This document shows, piece after piece, positions 37,976 through 46,446 of a DNA stretch of 64,000 nt. Numbering within the stretch: position 1 is the first letter of the stretch; each line of letters starts with the position of its first letter. Origin of the DNA: Desulfotignum sp. (lineage in GTDB: Bacteria > Desulfobacterota > Desulfobacteria > Desulfobacterales > Desulfobacteraceae). The stretch lies in the NCBI GenBank assembly GCA_011390635.1, contig JAABSA010000006.1:1-64000 (forward strand). Reading direction: 5' to 3'. The notes beneath the pieces are model-generated. The model had not been told where the DNA came from, did not search any database, and was given only the letters and a program-made list of their open reading frames with translations. A program made the position numbers and the translations under genes.

Positions 37976-38099
37976 CCTGTCTCCCCTGACTGTAAATATT
38001 TCATGGTAATTCTGTCATGTTGTATTATACTTTTTTCAAAGAGGCAATGGCGGTAACCACCCCGCAGCTCCAAAAACCTTAACCCAGCAGGAGGCCCAC

Positions 38100-38399
38100 A
38101 TGGCTCAAATCCATATAAACCCGCAAAACCAGACCCCTGAAACCATCCGCCTGACCGTCACGGACGATGGCTTTGACTTTTCTACCGCCAAACAGATGGC
38201 CAAAGATATGGCCTTTGAAAAATGCGATGCCCCCATGATCCTTTCATGGAAAAACAGCAGAACCGGCGAATCCTATCCCGACTATGAATGCGGCGTATCT
38301 GACCGCCCCTTCTGGATACGGTATGCCGAAGGCCGTGGCGCCAACCTAACCATTAATTTCAATGACGGAGACTTTGTGTTCATGATTTTGAAGATGTAG
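38100..38399 (+). CDS. Conserved small protein of unknown function (possibly DUF5619-like)
   Basis: The 99-residue frame follows a strong AGGAGG. It reads as a compact alpha/beta protein with KQMAKDMAFEKCDAPMILSW and YECGVSDRPFWIRYAEG. I recall a similar pattern in small proteins of sulfate reducers and archaea, but I cannot confirm the family. No signal, helix-turn-helix or membrane segment is seen. It ends in TAG, with TAA five codons later. It is convergent with the pyl operon across a 223-bp gap. Confidence 0.65.
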   Translation: MAQIHINPQNQTPETIRLTVTDDGFDFSTAKQMAKDMAFEKCDAPMILSWKNSRTGESYPDYECGVSDRPFWIRYAEGRGANLTINFNDGDFVFMILKM

Positions 38400-38622
38400 G
38401 TGTTGATCAGATAACTGAAAAAATAAATTCAGTTTGTGATGATGTGGATACCAATCTTAATCCACGAATACGTGCGTCAAGCAGACATATGCTGATGGGT
38501 TCTGACTGTTGAATCCAAAACGGGGAGAAATATGGTGGGCTGATCTTCATTGAATTTTAATTGCGGTAGTCGATATAATCGAATGTGGTTGTGATGATGG
38601 TGCTATAACCGAAACCCGGAAT
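38400..38622. other. AT-richer gap between the small conserved gene and pylSc
   Basis: This 223-bp stretch is visibly poorer in GC than its flanks. It contains an open stretch on the plus strand (about 38392-38511, ending in TGA) and a 48-codon ATG frame on the minus strand. Neither has a family likeness I recognise or a ribosome-binding site. No terminator hairpin with a T-run was found for the pyl operon. It may be a decayed gene or a deletion scar. Confidence 0.4.
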
Positions 38623-39468
38623 TTAGATACGCAGCGGGATACCGTCCAGGTAATACAGGCTTTTGGCCCACTGCCCCATGGTGGTATCGTTGACCGATGC
38701 CATCAACAGCCGTTCCATACCAAATCCCATGCCCACCCAGGTGTCGGTGATGGCCCAGGCAGCATCCAGGGGATGGGGTCCCATGGCGCCTGATCCCAGT
38801 TCCAGGCCAAAAGGACCAGCCACCAGATCCAGGGTGGTGCCGTACACCGCTGAGGTTTCTTCCTCAAACCGGATATCCGCTATTCCGGCGGTGTGGGCCA
38901 CCATGCATGCCAGCTCTTTGAGCCGCTCAAGGCGCTCGGATTCAGGGGTTCCCATTTCCACCAGATTGAGCATGGTAAATTCGTTGCTGTGGCAGGCCCC
39001 GTCCGATTCCTTCCGAAAGCAGTATCCGATTTCATAAAACCGCACCGGCCGGAAATCCAGGCGGGAAAAATCCTTCATCAGGCTGTACAAGCCCGGTGCC
39101 AGCATGGGCCGCAGACACTGGGTGTGATTGATCCAGAAAATCTGTTCATTCAGGGGATGGGTGTCATCGATACCCATTTTTGCCAGGGCTGTTTTGGTAG
39201 TGATGGTAGGGGTGGACACCTTTGCAAAGGCATTGTCCCGCAACAGACCGTCAAGGTCCTGCGCCAGCTGAAAGGCCCGGGTTGGCCGGCGGCATGTCAG
39301 CCGTTCCGACAGTTCTTTGCGCAGGGCCTTTATCTGATTTTTTTCAATGGCCTGGAAGGCCCGGTTTCTTTGGGCAGGGGTGTGAAACCCTTGCGCCAAA
39401 ACGGCGGCATCAAATCCCAAGGTTTTCAATCGGGCGGCCTGGATGTCTGTCCAGTATATCTTTGTCAT
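38623..39468 (-). CDS. pylSc: Pyrrolysine--tRNA ligase, catalytic (C-terminal) subunit PylSc
   Basis: PylSc activates pyrrolysine and charges tRNA-Pyl; in bacteria it is separate from the tRNA-binding PylSn. The 281-residue protein carries the class II core of PylS: LRPMLAPGLYSLM, FYEIGYCFRKESDG, EFTMLNLVEMG and the C-terminal GMGFGMERLLM. The length fits the bacterial catalytic subunit. Its ATG overlaps the TGA of pylD by four bases, showing operon coupling. It is the last gene of the mttB-dehydrogenase-pylT-pylSn-pylC-pylD-pylSc series. Confidence 0.92.
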   Translation of the reverse strand: MTKIYWTDIQAARLKTLGFDAAVLAQGFHTPAQRNRAFQAIEKNQIKALRKELSERLTCRRPTRAFQLAQDLDGLLRDNAFAKVSTPTITTKTALAKMGIDDTHPLNEQIFWINHTQCLRPMLAPGLYSLMKDFSRLDFRPVRFYEIGYCFRKESDGACHSNEFTMLNLVEMGTPESERLERLKELACMVAHTAGIADIRFEEETSAVYGTTLDLVAGPFGLELGSGAMGPHPLDAAWAITDTWVGMGFGMERLLMASVNDTTMGQWAKSLYYLDGIPLRI

Positions 39469-40319
39469 CTTTTTTTCCGGATCGGTTTACAAAAAAGGGA
39501 TGCAGCCATGACCGCCACCCCGATCTCCAGAGTGTCGTGAACCAAATGCGGTCCCAGCATTGCTGCAGCTTCAGCAGATACCCCCAGGGGCACCCCCGGG
39601 GCTGCCACCCGCATGTCCGGCGACACCAGAGTGCCGGCGATGGTGTCTGGAACTGGGGTGGCTTCCAGTATGAAGTGGTGATAAGACAGAGCGGTCTCCA
39701 GATCTTCTTCAATGGTAATATCGGTGGTCCGGTACCGGCCTGACACGGTTTCTTTCACCCACTCCGCAGCGCGCCTGTCCTTGTCCAGCAGGGCCACCCG
39801 GGCACCCAGAGAGGCCAACAGGTCGGCCCCGGCCGCCCCCACAGGACCGCATCCCAGCACCAGGACATCCCGGCCCCGGATACCGCCGGCCATCAGATCC
39901 AGGGCTGCGGCAAACCCCCTGCCGGTAGCATCTGCATTGTCCGTCACCTGCCGGGCATACAGGTCAATGGCCACAAACCGATTGTCATCCGCCATCATGA
40001 GGGCATCATATCCGGCTGCAAAGGCGTGCGCCACACCGGACACATCGGTCTGGTCCGCCACTGCTGCCCGGCATCCCAAAAATGTCAGAATGGCAGCCAC
40101 GGTATCGCTGAACCGGCTGATAATCCCCAGGCCGGCGGTCACAGGCACCACACAGATCGATTTGTCCAACTGACGGTTCTTGAATGTCTCCTCATCCATG
40201 CCGCAGGCACGACAGGCAATACCCAAAAGCGACCGGCCGGTTTTAAGTTCCAGGTCCCGGCTGTAGTCTGCCAGGTTTGGGGTGATGTGACAGATATCAT
40301 CTGGCTGCAGCCGGGTCAT
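39465..40319 (-). CDS. pylD: Pyrrolysine biosynthesis protein PylD (dehydrogenase)
   Basis: PylD oxidises 3-methylornithyl-N6-lysine in the last step to pyrrolysine. The 284-residue protein shows the family segments LDKSICVVPVTAGLGIISRFS and DDNRFVAIDL. A C-terminal Rossmann fold has VLGCGPVGAAGADLLASLG. The length fits. It overlaps the shortened pylC-like frame by 23 bases upstream and pylSc by four bases downstream. The coding frame appears intact. Confidence 0.9.
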   Translation of the reverse strand: MTRLQPDDICHITPNLADYSRDLELKTGRSLLGIACRACGMDEETFKNRQLDKSICVVPVTAGLGIISRFSDTVAAILTFLGCRAAVADQTDVSGVAHAFAAGYDALMMADDNRFVAIDLYARQVTDNADATGRGFAAALDLMAGGIRGRDVLVLGCGPVGAAGADLLASLGARVALLDKDRRAAEWVKETVSGRYRTTDITIEEDLETALSYHHFILEATPVPDTIAGTLVSPDMRVAAPGVPLGVSAEAAAMLGPHLVHDTLEIGVAVMAASLFCKPIRKKR

Positions 40320-40752
40320 GATCCTGGTTCTCCTGTTCTGAATTTTGCGCGGCTGACAGGTCCTGATCCTGCATTGTTTTTCCTTGATTCATAGCAATTT
40401 TCACAGATCTGTGCAGATTGTTACGGATCTGTTTGTAACAGGCGTTGCGTGTGGCAGCCAGATCTTTCTGGTTATCTGCACAAAAAATCAGGGTGGCCAC
40501 CCATTGGGACCGGCCCGGCACATAATTGGTCAGGGCGTAATCGTCCCTGCCAAAGGCCAAAGGAATCTGTTTCAATCGGGCCCATTTTTCCACCAGCAGC
40601 AGCACCTCACGATCCTCAATGGCAGGGATAATCAGATCCACATTGGAACACTCATCCGGCACAAAGCACTCCCGAAAGAATTCATGACGGACAATCAGGT
40701 GGACCCCGGAAGCCGCCAGAAGGGCGGTAAGTCTATGGTTATGAGCAGACAT
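40297..40752 (-). CDS. pylC: Shortened PylC-like protein (probably non-functional)
   Basis: PylC is an ATP-grasp ligase joining 3-methylornithine to lysine and is normally about 350-400 residues. Here the ATG at 40752 shares its first base with the last base of the pylSn stop (TGATG), and the frame gives only 151 residues. One segment, VDLIIPAIEDREVLLLVEKW followed by IPLAFGRDDYAL, resembles the N-terminal region. Another, GRSQWVATLIF, resembles the C-terminus. The central ATP-binding and catalytic part is missing, apparently by in-frame deletion. Identification rests on these two segments and the operon position between pylSn and pylD. Confidence 0.6.
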   Translation of the reverse strand: MSAHNHRLTALLAASGVHLIVRHEFFRECFVPDECSNVDLIIPAIEDREVLLLVEKWARLKQIPLAFGRDDYALTNYVPGRSQWVATLIFCADNQKDLAATRNACYKQIRNNLHRSVKIAMNQGKTMQDQDLSAAQNSEQENQDHDPAAAR

Positions 40753-41120
40753 CAGGCACACGGTTTCCGGGTCGGATCTTCCAGCATGGAGCCGTGATGC
40801 CGTTTGAACCGGGTGGCGGCATATTTTTCCAGTTTCCATGCCGGAACGTTGCATACCGGGCAGACCGTGACCGCCCATTTGTTTCTGAGCCACCTGCCGG
40901 CCCGGCTGTTCAATGAGTTGCGGATCACGAACACCTTGCTGCAGTGGGTGGTGAGGGTTGCCGTATCACCGGTCACTTCGATGGTGCGGATGCCGTGGAG
41001 CTGTCCTGTGCGGGACGGCCACAGCTTGATCTTGGCGATCAGGTTGAACAGCCGGACCCGCTTCCGGTAAAACCGTTTTTTAGCGGGACCTGCCTGTTTG
41101 TTTTCCGTTGTTTGTGCCAT
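40752..41120 (-). CDS. pylSn: Pyrrolysine--tRNA ligase, tRNA-binding (N-terminal) subunit PylSn
   Basis: PylSn binds tRNA-Pyl and makes charging by PylSc efficient. The 122-residue basic protein has the family pattern LWPSRTGQLHGIRTIEV, a central VIRNSLNSRAGRWLRNKW, and zinc-ligand-type CPVC near residue 92. The ATG at 41120 is chosen because the longer frame would run into the tRNA-Pyl gene. It starts 15 bp after the 3' end of tRNA-Pyl on the same strand and is coupled to the pylC-like frame through TGATG. Confidence 0.88.
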   Translation of the reverse strand: MAQTTENKQAGPAKKRFYRKRVRLFNLIAKIKLWPSRTGQLHGIRTIEVTGDTATLTTHCSKVFVIRNSLNSRAGRWLRNKWAVTVCPVCNVPAWKLEKYAATRFKRHHGSMLEDPTRKPCA

Positions 41121-41135
41121 ATCATGTGATAAAAC

Positions 41136-41208
41136 TGGCGGAGAGTCCGGGAGTCGCACCCGGCTGCATGGATTTAGAGTCCATGTGATCCCGTCCGATC
41201 CACCCTCC
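41136..41208 (-). tRNA. pylT: tRNA-Pyl (anticodon CUA)
   Basis: A 73-nt tRNA including an encoded CCA folds with a 7-bp acceptor stem (GGAGGGT with ACTCTCC, one G-U) and a very small D-loop. It has a 6-bp anticodon stem (CATGGA/TCCATG) around the loop CTCTAAA, a three-base variable loop and a 5-bp T stem (CCGGG/CCCGG). The six-pair anticodon stem, tiny D-loop and CUA anticodon are hallmarks of tRNA-Pyl. It lies 10 bp after the stop of the dehydrogenase gene and just before pylSn, so it is probably processed from the operon transcript. Confidence 0.95.
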
Positions 41209-41218
41209 GGTTGTCACA

Positions 41219-43684
41219 TCATCCCTTTACTCTTTTCATTTCAGGATCATATAACGGTGTCAAGGAAACAGCTGCCGGACAGATTTTTCCGGCAATATCA
41301 ATCTCCCAGCTGCCATTTTTCACATACGCCTCATCCACGGGCTCATCCGCCTCGATCATGAACAGCCCTACGGCTCCGCCCAGTGTATACCCGTAGGAAC
41401 CGGAACGTACATACCCGGCCGGTTTTTTGTTCCGGAAAATGACTTCACCATGGAACAGCAGGGGCTCCGGATCCTTGACCAGAATCTGGGCCAGACGCCG
41501 CTGCAAGGGGCCGGCCGCTTTTTTGGCAATACACGCCTCTTTTCCGATGAAATCACCCGGTTTGTCCAGCCGGACCGTGAAGCCAAGGCCTGCTTCGTAT
41601 GGATCATCGGTGTTGTCCATATCATGGCCGTAATCCCGGTATCCTTTTTCCAGGCGCAGGCTGCCCAGGGCCTTCAACCCGGCATGGGACAAGTTAAATG
41701 CCTTTCCTGCTTCCACCAGGGTGTCATACACATGCACAGCCTGTTCCGTGGGGATATACAGCTCATATCCCAGTTCCCCCACATAGGTGATGCGCACGCA
41801 CAGGACACGGCCGTACCCGATGGCGATCTTTTGTGCATGCCGGAAGGGAAAGGCTGTATTGGACAGGTCGGTATCGGTCACCGACTGCAGCAGTTCCCGT
41901 GACTTTGGTCCCTGAACATTCACCTGGGCATAGGCCGAAGTCATGTCCGTCACAAATGCATGGGCCGTTTCCGGGATATGTCTCTGGATCCAGGCCAGTG
42001 CATGACGGTGGATGGTATCGGTCACCACCACGAAAAACCGGTCTGACGAAAGCTTGGTAACGGTCAGATCCGCCACCAGCTGCCCGTCTTTGTTCAAACA
42101 GGTGGTGTATGTGATCCGGCCCGCCGGGCCGTCCACTGCATTGGCGCAGATATAATCAAGCACCTTGCCGCTGTCTTTTCCCTGGACCAGGAATTTGGGC
42201 ATGAAAGACATGTCCATGAGCACCACGTTTTCCCGGGCAGCCCTGTGCTCCGCCTCCCAGAACCCGAACCAGGGTTCCCGGCCCCAGGCATGTTTTTCTA
42301 TGACCGCCTGCTCCGGTGTCGGGGCAAACCAGTCCGCCCCTTCCCAGCCGCTGACATCCCTGAAATACGCGCCGTTTTCTTTCAACCGGTCATAAACAGC
42401 CGATGTCTTGGCCCCCCGGGCGGTTTTCATGGACTGAAAGGGATAATGACACTGGTATACCATGCCAAGGGATTCCACGGTACGGTGCCGCCGGTATTCC
42501 GGGTTGTTCTGAAAGGTGTGCAGCCGGGACATGTTGAACCCGGTGATGTCCGCCTGGGGATTTCCGGTCATGATCCACCGGGCCATCATCTGCCCCAGAC
42601 CCGGCCCCATGATGATCCCCACTGAATTGAGTCCTGCGGTCACAAAATAGTTTTTCAGTTCCGGGGCTTCGCCGATGATGGCCTGGAGATCCGGGGTAAA
42701 GCTTTCCGGGCCGCAGAAAAACTTTTTCACGCCCAGCTCCATGGTCACCGGCACCCGGGACATGGCTTTTTCCAGAAACGGTCCCATCCGGTCCCAGTCC
42801 GGCTCGATCTCCCCGAAGGTGAAGTTTTCCGGCACCCGGCCGATCTTCCAGGGGGCGCACACCGGTTCAAACAGCCCGATCATCAGCCCCCCCACCTCTT
42901 CTCTGTAATACCCGTAATGGGAAGGGTCTTCCAGCACGGGCATGTTTTTGGGAATATTGTCCAGTTCTTCGGTGATCAGGTAATAATGCTCCGCCGCCTG
43001 GTTGGGGATGTTGATCCCGTCCACCGCCCCCAGCTGCCGTGCCCACATGCCGGCGCAGTTGACCACCACTTCGGCCTGGATGTTGCCAAAAGCCGTCTTC
43101 GCGCCGGCCACTGCCCCGTTTTTTTTGATCAGGCCGGTCACTGCGGTTTTTTCGAGTATTTTTACACCGAAATTCCTGGCCCCCCTGGCCAGGGCCATGG
43201 TGGCATCCACGGGGTTGACCCGGCCGTCTTCCTTCACATAAAACCCGGCCAGAAGATCATCCACCCGGGCCAGGGGAAACAGGTCCTTTATCTCTTGGGG
43301 GGATATTTCATGGACATCCACCCCGCAGTAGCGGTTGAAAGCCGCCACCCGGCGGTATTCCTCCAGCCGGTCCCGGTTGGCGGCCGCCTCGATGAACCCC
43401 ACCGGCATGAACCCGGTGGACAATCCGGTTTCTTTCTCCAGCCGGGCATACAGGTTTCGGCCGTAAATCCGCATCTGTGTGGCGGTTTCAGACAAAGACC
43501 CGAAGGTCACCATCAATCCGGCCGCATGCCACGTGGTGCCGCTGGTGAGTTCATCTTTCTCCAGGAGCACCACCTCTTTGCATCCCATCTGTCCCAGGTG
43601 ATAGGCAATGGAGCACCCGATAATCCCCCCGCCGATAATGACCACCCGGGCATGTTCAGGCAGATGTATCTGTTGTTCTTTCAT
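41219..43684 (-). CDS. Dimethylglycine/sarcosine dehydrogenase-like FAD enzyme with GcvT domain
   Basis: The 821-residue protein has an N-terminal DAO-type FAD domain (ARVVIIGGGIIGCSIAYHLG, then SGTTWHAAGL where the flavin-linking His of the family lies). The C-terminal half is a GcvT-like folate-binding aminomethyltransferase domain (VQGPKSRELL, YVGELGYELYIP). Family members oxidatively demethylate dimethylglycine or sarcosine and pass the carbon to tetrahydrofolate. It starts 34 bp downstream of the Pyl-containing mttB gene and is followed by tRNA-Pyl. This suggests that it takes the tertiary or secondary amine left by the methyltransferase. Confidence 0.88.
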   Translation of the reverse strand: MKEQQIHLPEHARVVIIGGGIIGCSIAYHLGQMGCKEVVLLEKDELTSGTTWHAAGLMVTFGSLSETATQMRIYGRNLYARLEKETGLSTGFMPVGFIEAAANRDRLEEYRRVAAFNRYCGVDVHEISPQEIKDLFPLARVDDLLAGFYVKEDGRVNPVDATMALARGARNFGVKILEKTAVTGLIKKNGAVAGAKTAFGNIQAEVVVNCAGMWARQLGAVDGINIPNQAAEHYYLITEELDNIPKNMPVLEDPSHYGYYREEVGGLMIGLFEPVCAPWKIGRVPENFTFGEIEPDWDRMGPFLEKAMSRVPVTMELGVKKFFCGPESFTPDLQAIIGEAPELKNYFVTAGLNSVGIIMGPGLGQMMARWIMTGNPQADITGFNMSRLHTFQNNPEYRRHRTVESLGMVYQCHYPFQSMKTARGAKTSAVYDRLKENGAYFRDVSGWEGADWFAPTPEQAVIEKHAWGREPWFGFWEAEHRAARENVVLMDMSFMPKFLVQGKDSGKVLDYICANAVDGPAGRITYTTCLNKDGQLVADLTVTKLSSDRFFVVVTDTIHRHALAWIQRHIPETAHAFVTDMTSAYAQVNVQGPKSRELLQSVTDTDLSNTAFPFRHAQKIAIGYGRVLCVRITYVGELGYELYIPTEQAVHVYDTLVEAGKAFNLSHAGLKALGSLRLEKGYRDYGHDMDNTDDPYEAGLGFTVRLDKPGDFIGKEACIAKKAAGPLQRRLAQILVKDPEPLLFHGEVIFRNKKPAGYVRSGSYGYTLGGAVGLFMIEADEPVDEAYVKNGSWEIDIAGKICPAAVSLTPLYDPEMKRVKG

Positions 43685-43718
43685 ATGTACCTGTTTCCTT
43701 GTTTCAGCGCTGTGTCTG

Positions 43719-45197
43719 TTACGTTTGCAGGGAAATCCCCATCTGTTTTTCCGTCTCCGTCACAATAGACCTGATCTTTTCCAGCACTTCTTTCGGAAGC
43801 GGTTCCGGTTCATGGTTCTCCAGGATATACCGCACCTTTTTCAAAGCACGTTCATAGGCGGTGGTGGCCCCTGCCTTTTCCCAGGTGCCCCGCACCCTGC
43901 GGTCGATCAGTTCCGGTTTGGACTGTTGTCTCATATACTTGAATGTGTGGGGGTGCATGAGAAAGTCACCGCCCGATCCAATCTCCTTGATGGGATCGAT
44001 GGCCAGTGTATCATCATTCACGGGAATTCCCTGAATGGTATGTTTGATCATACGCACAAACTCACAGTCAAGCACCAGCTGACCAAAATCAAAGGTGATG
44101 CCGCTTTCAAGCATCCCCGGACCGTAAATCATATTGGCACCTGCCAATGCGGGTATCAGTCCGGTAAGTGTCTTTTCATGGCCAGTCTGGACATCGGATA
44201 TTTTGCTGTCGCCCTACCCGCCCGCCACATAGCTGGGCAGGGCATAGTACCTGGCAAGGCGGGCCACGGCCCCGGATATCACGGCACATTCCGGGGTGCC
44301 CACACTGGCGGATGCCAGTTTCAGGTCCATGGCCGTGGTGGAGCTGCCGTAAATCACGGGCGTGCCTTTCCGGGTCAGCTGGGCCAGGGTGATCCCGGAC
44401 AGCACCTCGGCATTGTGGTTCACCAGGGTCCCGGCCAGGGTCACCGGGGCCGTGCCGCCGGCCATGGCCATGGACAGGATGTTGCACACCACATTGTTTT
44501 TTGCCGATGTCATGATGATGTCACAGCAGTCAGCGATCAGTTTCAAAGGGCTTACCGGACAGGTGGTAAAGGACACGATGGGCCGTCTGGCAAATGCCGC
44601 GGCCCCACCGGCAATGGCCTGGGCCATTGCAATGATCTTTTCCAGAAACCCGCCGTTGCCCGGTCCGAATGCGCAGTGCTTGGATGTATGGGTCAAATAG
44701 GCTTCCGCATTGTGCAAAGGCACGGTGCGCTGGTCCACGTCATGGGCCCCCAGGGCTTTTTCACAGAAATCGATCTCATCCAGATAATCAATGACCCTGG
44801 CGGAATCGATCAGGTCCTGTTTTACGGGGGCCCTGTTTTCTCCGGTATAGGGATCATTTACCATCACCCCCTCGCTGAAATTGGTAAAATGCACCCGGGT
44901 GCTTTCCAGAACAATGTCATGGTCTGGATTGCGGCCGTACAGCACCACCTTGGCAGGGGCCGACCGTATGGCATCCTCCACCACATGAGGGGGGATACGT
45001 ACATTTTTTGTATCCCGGTCAACCACGGCCCCCCCGTTTTCAAAACAATCCAGGGCAGCAGCATCTTCCACAAATACCCCTGTTTCATTGAGCACCTCAA
45101 GGGTGCCGTAGTGAATCTCATCCAGTTCGTCATCGGTCAGGATATTGAGACTCAGTCCGGCGCTGCGCAGCCCTCCTGCGTGAAAATTGCGTTTCAT
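43719..45197 (-). CDS. mttB: Pyrrolysine-containing trimethylamine methyltransferase (MttB) family protein, with in-frame UAG
   Basis: The gene reads 492 codons if the TAG at 44214-44216 (codon 328) is translated as pyrrolysine. Sequence continues in the same frame across it: YVAGG before, GDSKISDVQTGHEKTLTG after, then LAGANMIYGPGMLESG. This is the position of Pyl in archaeal MttB (residue 334 in Methanosarcina). The ATG at 45197 follows GAGGTGG. MttB moves a methyl group from a tertiary or quaternary amine to a corrinoid protein. An automatic caller would split this gene into 45197-44214 and 44147-43719. It heads the operon that also encodes tRNA-Pyl and the Pyl ligase. Confidence 0.93.
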
Positions 45198-45320
45198 CTT
45201 ATTTCCACCTCGCCACCATGTTTCATCAATTATCCCCCCATACATACAGTCATGAAAAGGGGTGTCAGCCTGCGTTTTACAAAAAACCGCCCAAAGCGCC
45301 TGCCGGGGCGATATTTCCAC

Positions 45321-45376
45321 TTGACATCCCTACAAAACCTTTATAGGTTTGTCAATCAAAAATTGTTCAACAATTT
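45321..45376. promoter_or_regulatory. Divergent promoter region with a 17-bp palindrome resembling a GntR/FCD operator
   Basis: The 295-bp space between mttB and the importer genes holds TTGACA at 45321 with a possible TAGGTT 17 bp on (rightward), and an opposing TTGACA at 45355-45350 (leftward). Just after the rightward -10 is the perfect palindrome AAATTGTTCAACAATTT at 45360-45376. It contains TTGTTCAACAA, an exact fit to TNGTNNNACNA, the consensus reported for FadR/FCD-type regulators. A GntR/FCD gene is in the adjacent operon, so it probably binds here and controls both directions. Confidence 0.6.
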
Positions 45377-45492
45377 ATGGATGGCACCAGAGACAAGGCC
45401 AAACAGACAAGACCAGTAATGTTCGCGTAAGTTACCGGCAGCATGCCGCTTCCGGAAATAATAACCAACAGGAGATGAACAGGAGGTTTACC

Positions 45493-46341
45493 ATGAAAAA
45501 ATTGTCTTGGACCTTTGCAGTGATTGTATCCACCTGCCTTTTTTTTATTGCAGGGTCTTTTGCCGGGCAGTCTGTGCTGGAGGAAATTATGGCAGCAGGG
45601 ACCATTGTGGTATCCACTGATGCCAATTATGCCCCCCAGAGTTTTTTGAATGAAAAAGGCGAGTTGGAAGGGTTTGACATCAGTGTGGCCAAAGAAGTGG
45701 CCAAAAGACTGGGTGTGGATGTCAAATTTGTCACACCGGACTGGGACCTGATCACCGCCGGCAAATGGGGAAAAAGATGGGATATCTCCATCGGGTCCAT
45801 GACCCCCACCAAGGAAAGAAAAAAAGCGCTGCTGTTCACCCTGCCCTATTACAGCTCTCCTGCCCAGTTTGCCGTGCATAAGAACAATACTTCCATCAAA
45901 ACCCTGGCAGACCTGGCCGGCAAAAAAATCGGTGTTGCCAGTGAAACCACCAATGAAAGATATCTGCAGAAAGATCTGTCCATCGAAGATGTGGAGATTG
46001 TGTTTCAGGACTGGGAAGCCGACCTGGTGACCTATCCCACCGATGCCAACCACATCGAAGACCTGACCCTTGGCGACGGCGCGCGACTGGATGCGGTGTT
46101 TACCTCCCGGCAGACCCTTGCCGAAGCCATAAGTTCCGGATGCAAAAACGGCTGCCCCATCAAAATGCTGGGAGATCCCCCCTATTACGAGCCGTTGAGT
46201 TTTGCGCTGGACAAAAGCCGGGCCAACAGCCAGACCCTGGTGGACAAGCTCAATGAAATCATTCTGTCCATGAATGCCGACGGCACCCTGGTGGCCCTGT
46301 CTGAAAAATTCTACCACACCAACCTGATTCCAAAACTCTGA
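45493..46341 (+). CDS. Polar amino-acid-type ABC transporter substrate-binding protein
   Basis: The 282-residue protein has a signal peptide (MKKLSWTFAVIVSTCLFFIAG) and an SBP_bac_3 fold: TIVVSTDANYAPQSF, GFDISVAKEVAKRLG, DISIGSMTPTKERK, LAGKKIGV. It would be the periplasmic receptor of the importer encoded next. The ATG follows AGGAGG. Position next to methyltransferase and N-methylglycine dehydrogenase-like genes suggests that the ligand is an N-methylated amino acid or betaine. The ligand is inferred. Confidence 0.88.
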   Translation: MKKLSWTFAVIVSTCLFFIAGSFAGQSVLEEIMAAGTIVVSTDANYAPQSFLNEKGELEGFDISVAKEVAKRLGVDVKFVTPDWDLITAGKWGKRWDISIGSMTPTKERKKALLFTLPYYSSPAQFAVHKNNTSIKTLADLAGKKIGVASETTNERYLQKDLSIEDVEIVFQDWEADLVTYPTDANHIEDLTLGDGARLDAVFTSRQTLAEAISSGCKNGCPIKMLGDPPYYEPLSFALDKSRANSQTLVDKLNEIILSMNADGTLVALSEKFYHTNLIPKL

Positions 46342-46352
46342 TGACCAGACGT

Positions 46353-46413
46353 ACAAGCAGTTTCTTTGCAGATTATACCCTGGTATCCGGCTGAAACTGC
46401 TTGTCTTTTTTTT
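46353..46413 (+). terminator. Intra-operon terminator/attenuator after the binding-protein gene
   Basis: A perfect 12-bp inverted repeat (ACAAGCAGTTTC and GAAACTGCTTGT) with a smaller inner hairpin is followed by eight T residues. It lies between the binding-protein gene and the permease gene. Partial termination here would give more binding protein than membrane components, a common arrangement in ABC importers. Confidence 0.75.
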
Positions 46414-46446
46414 GTTTCTTTTTATCACAGACAAGGAAACCAAAAA

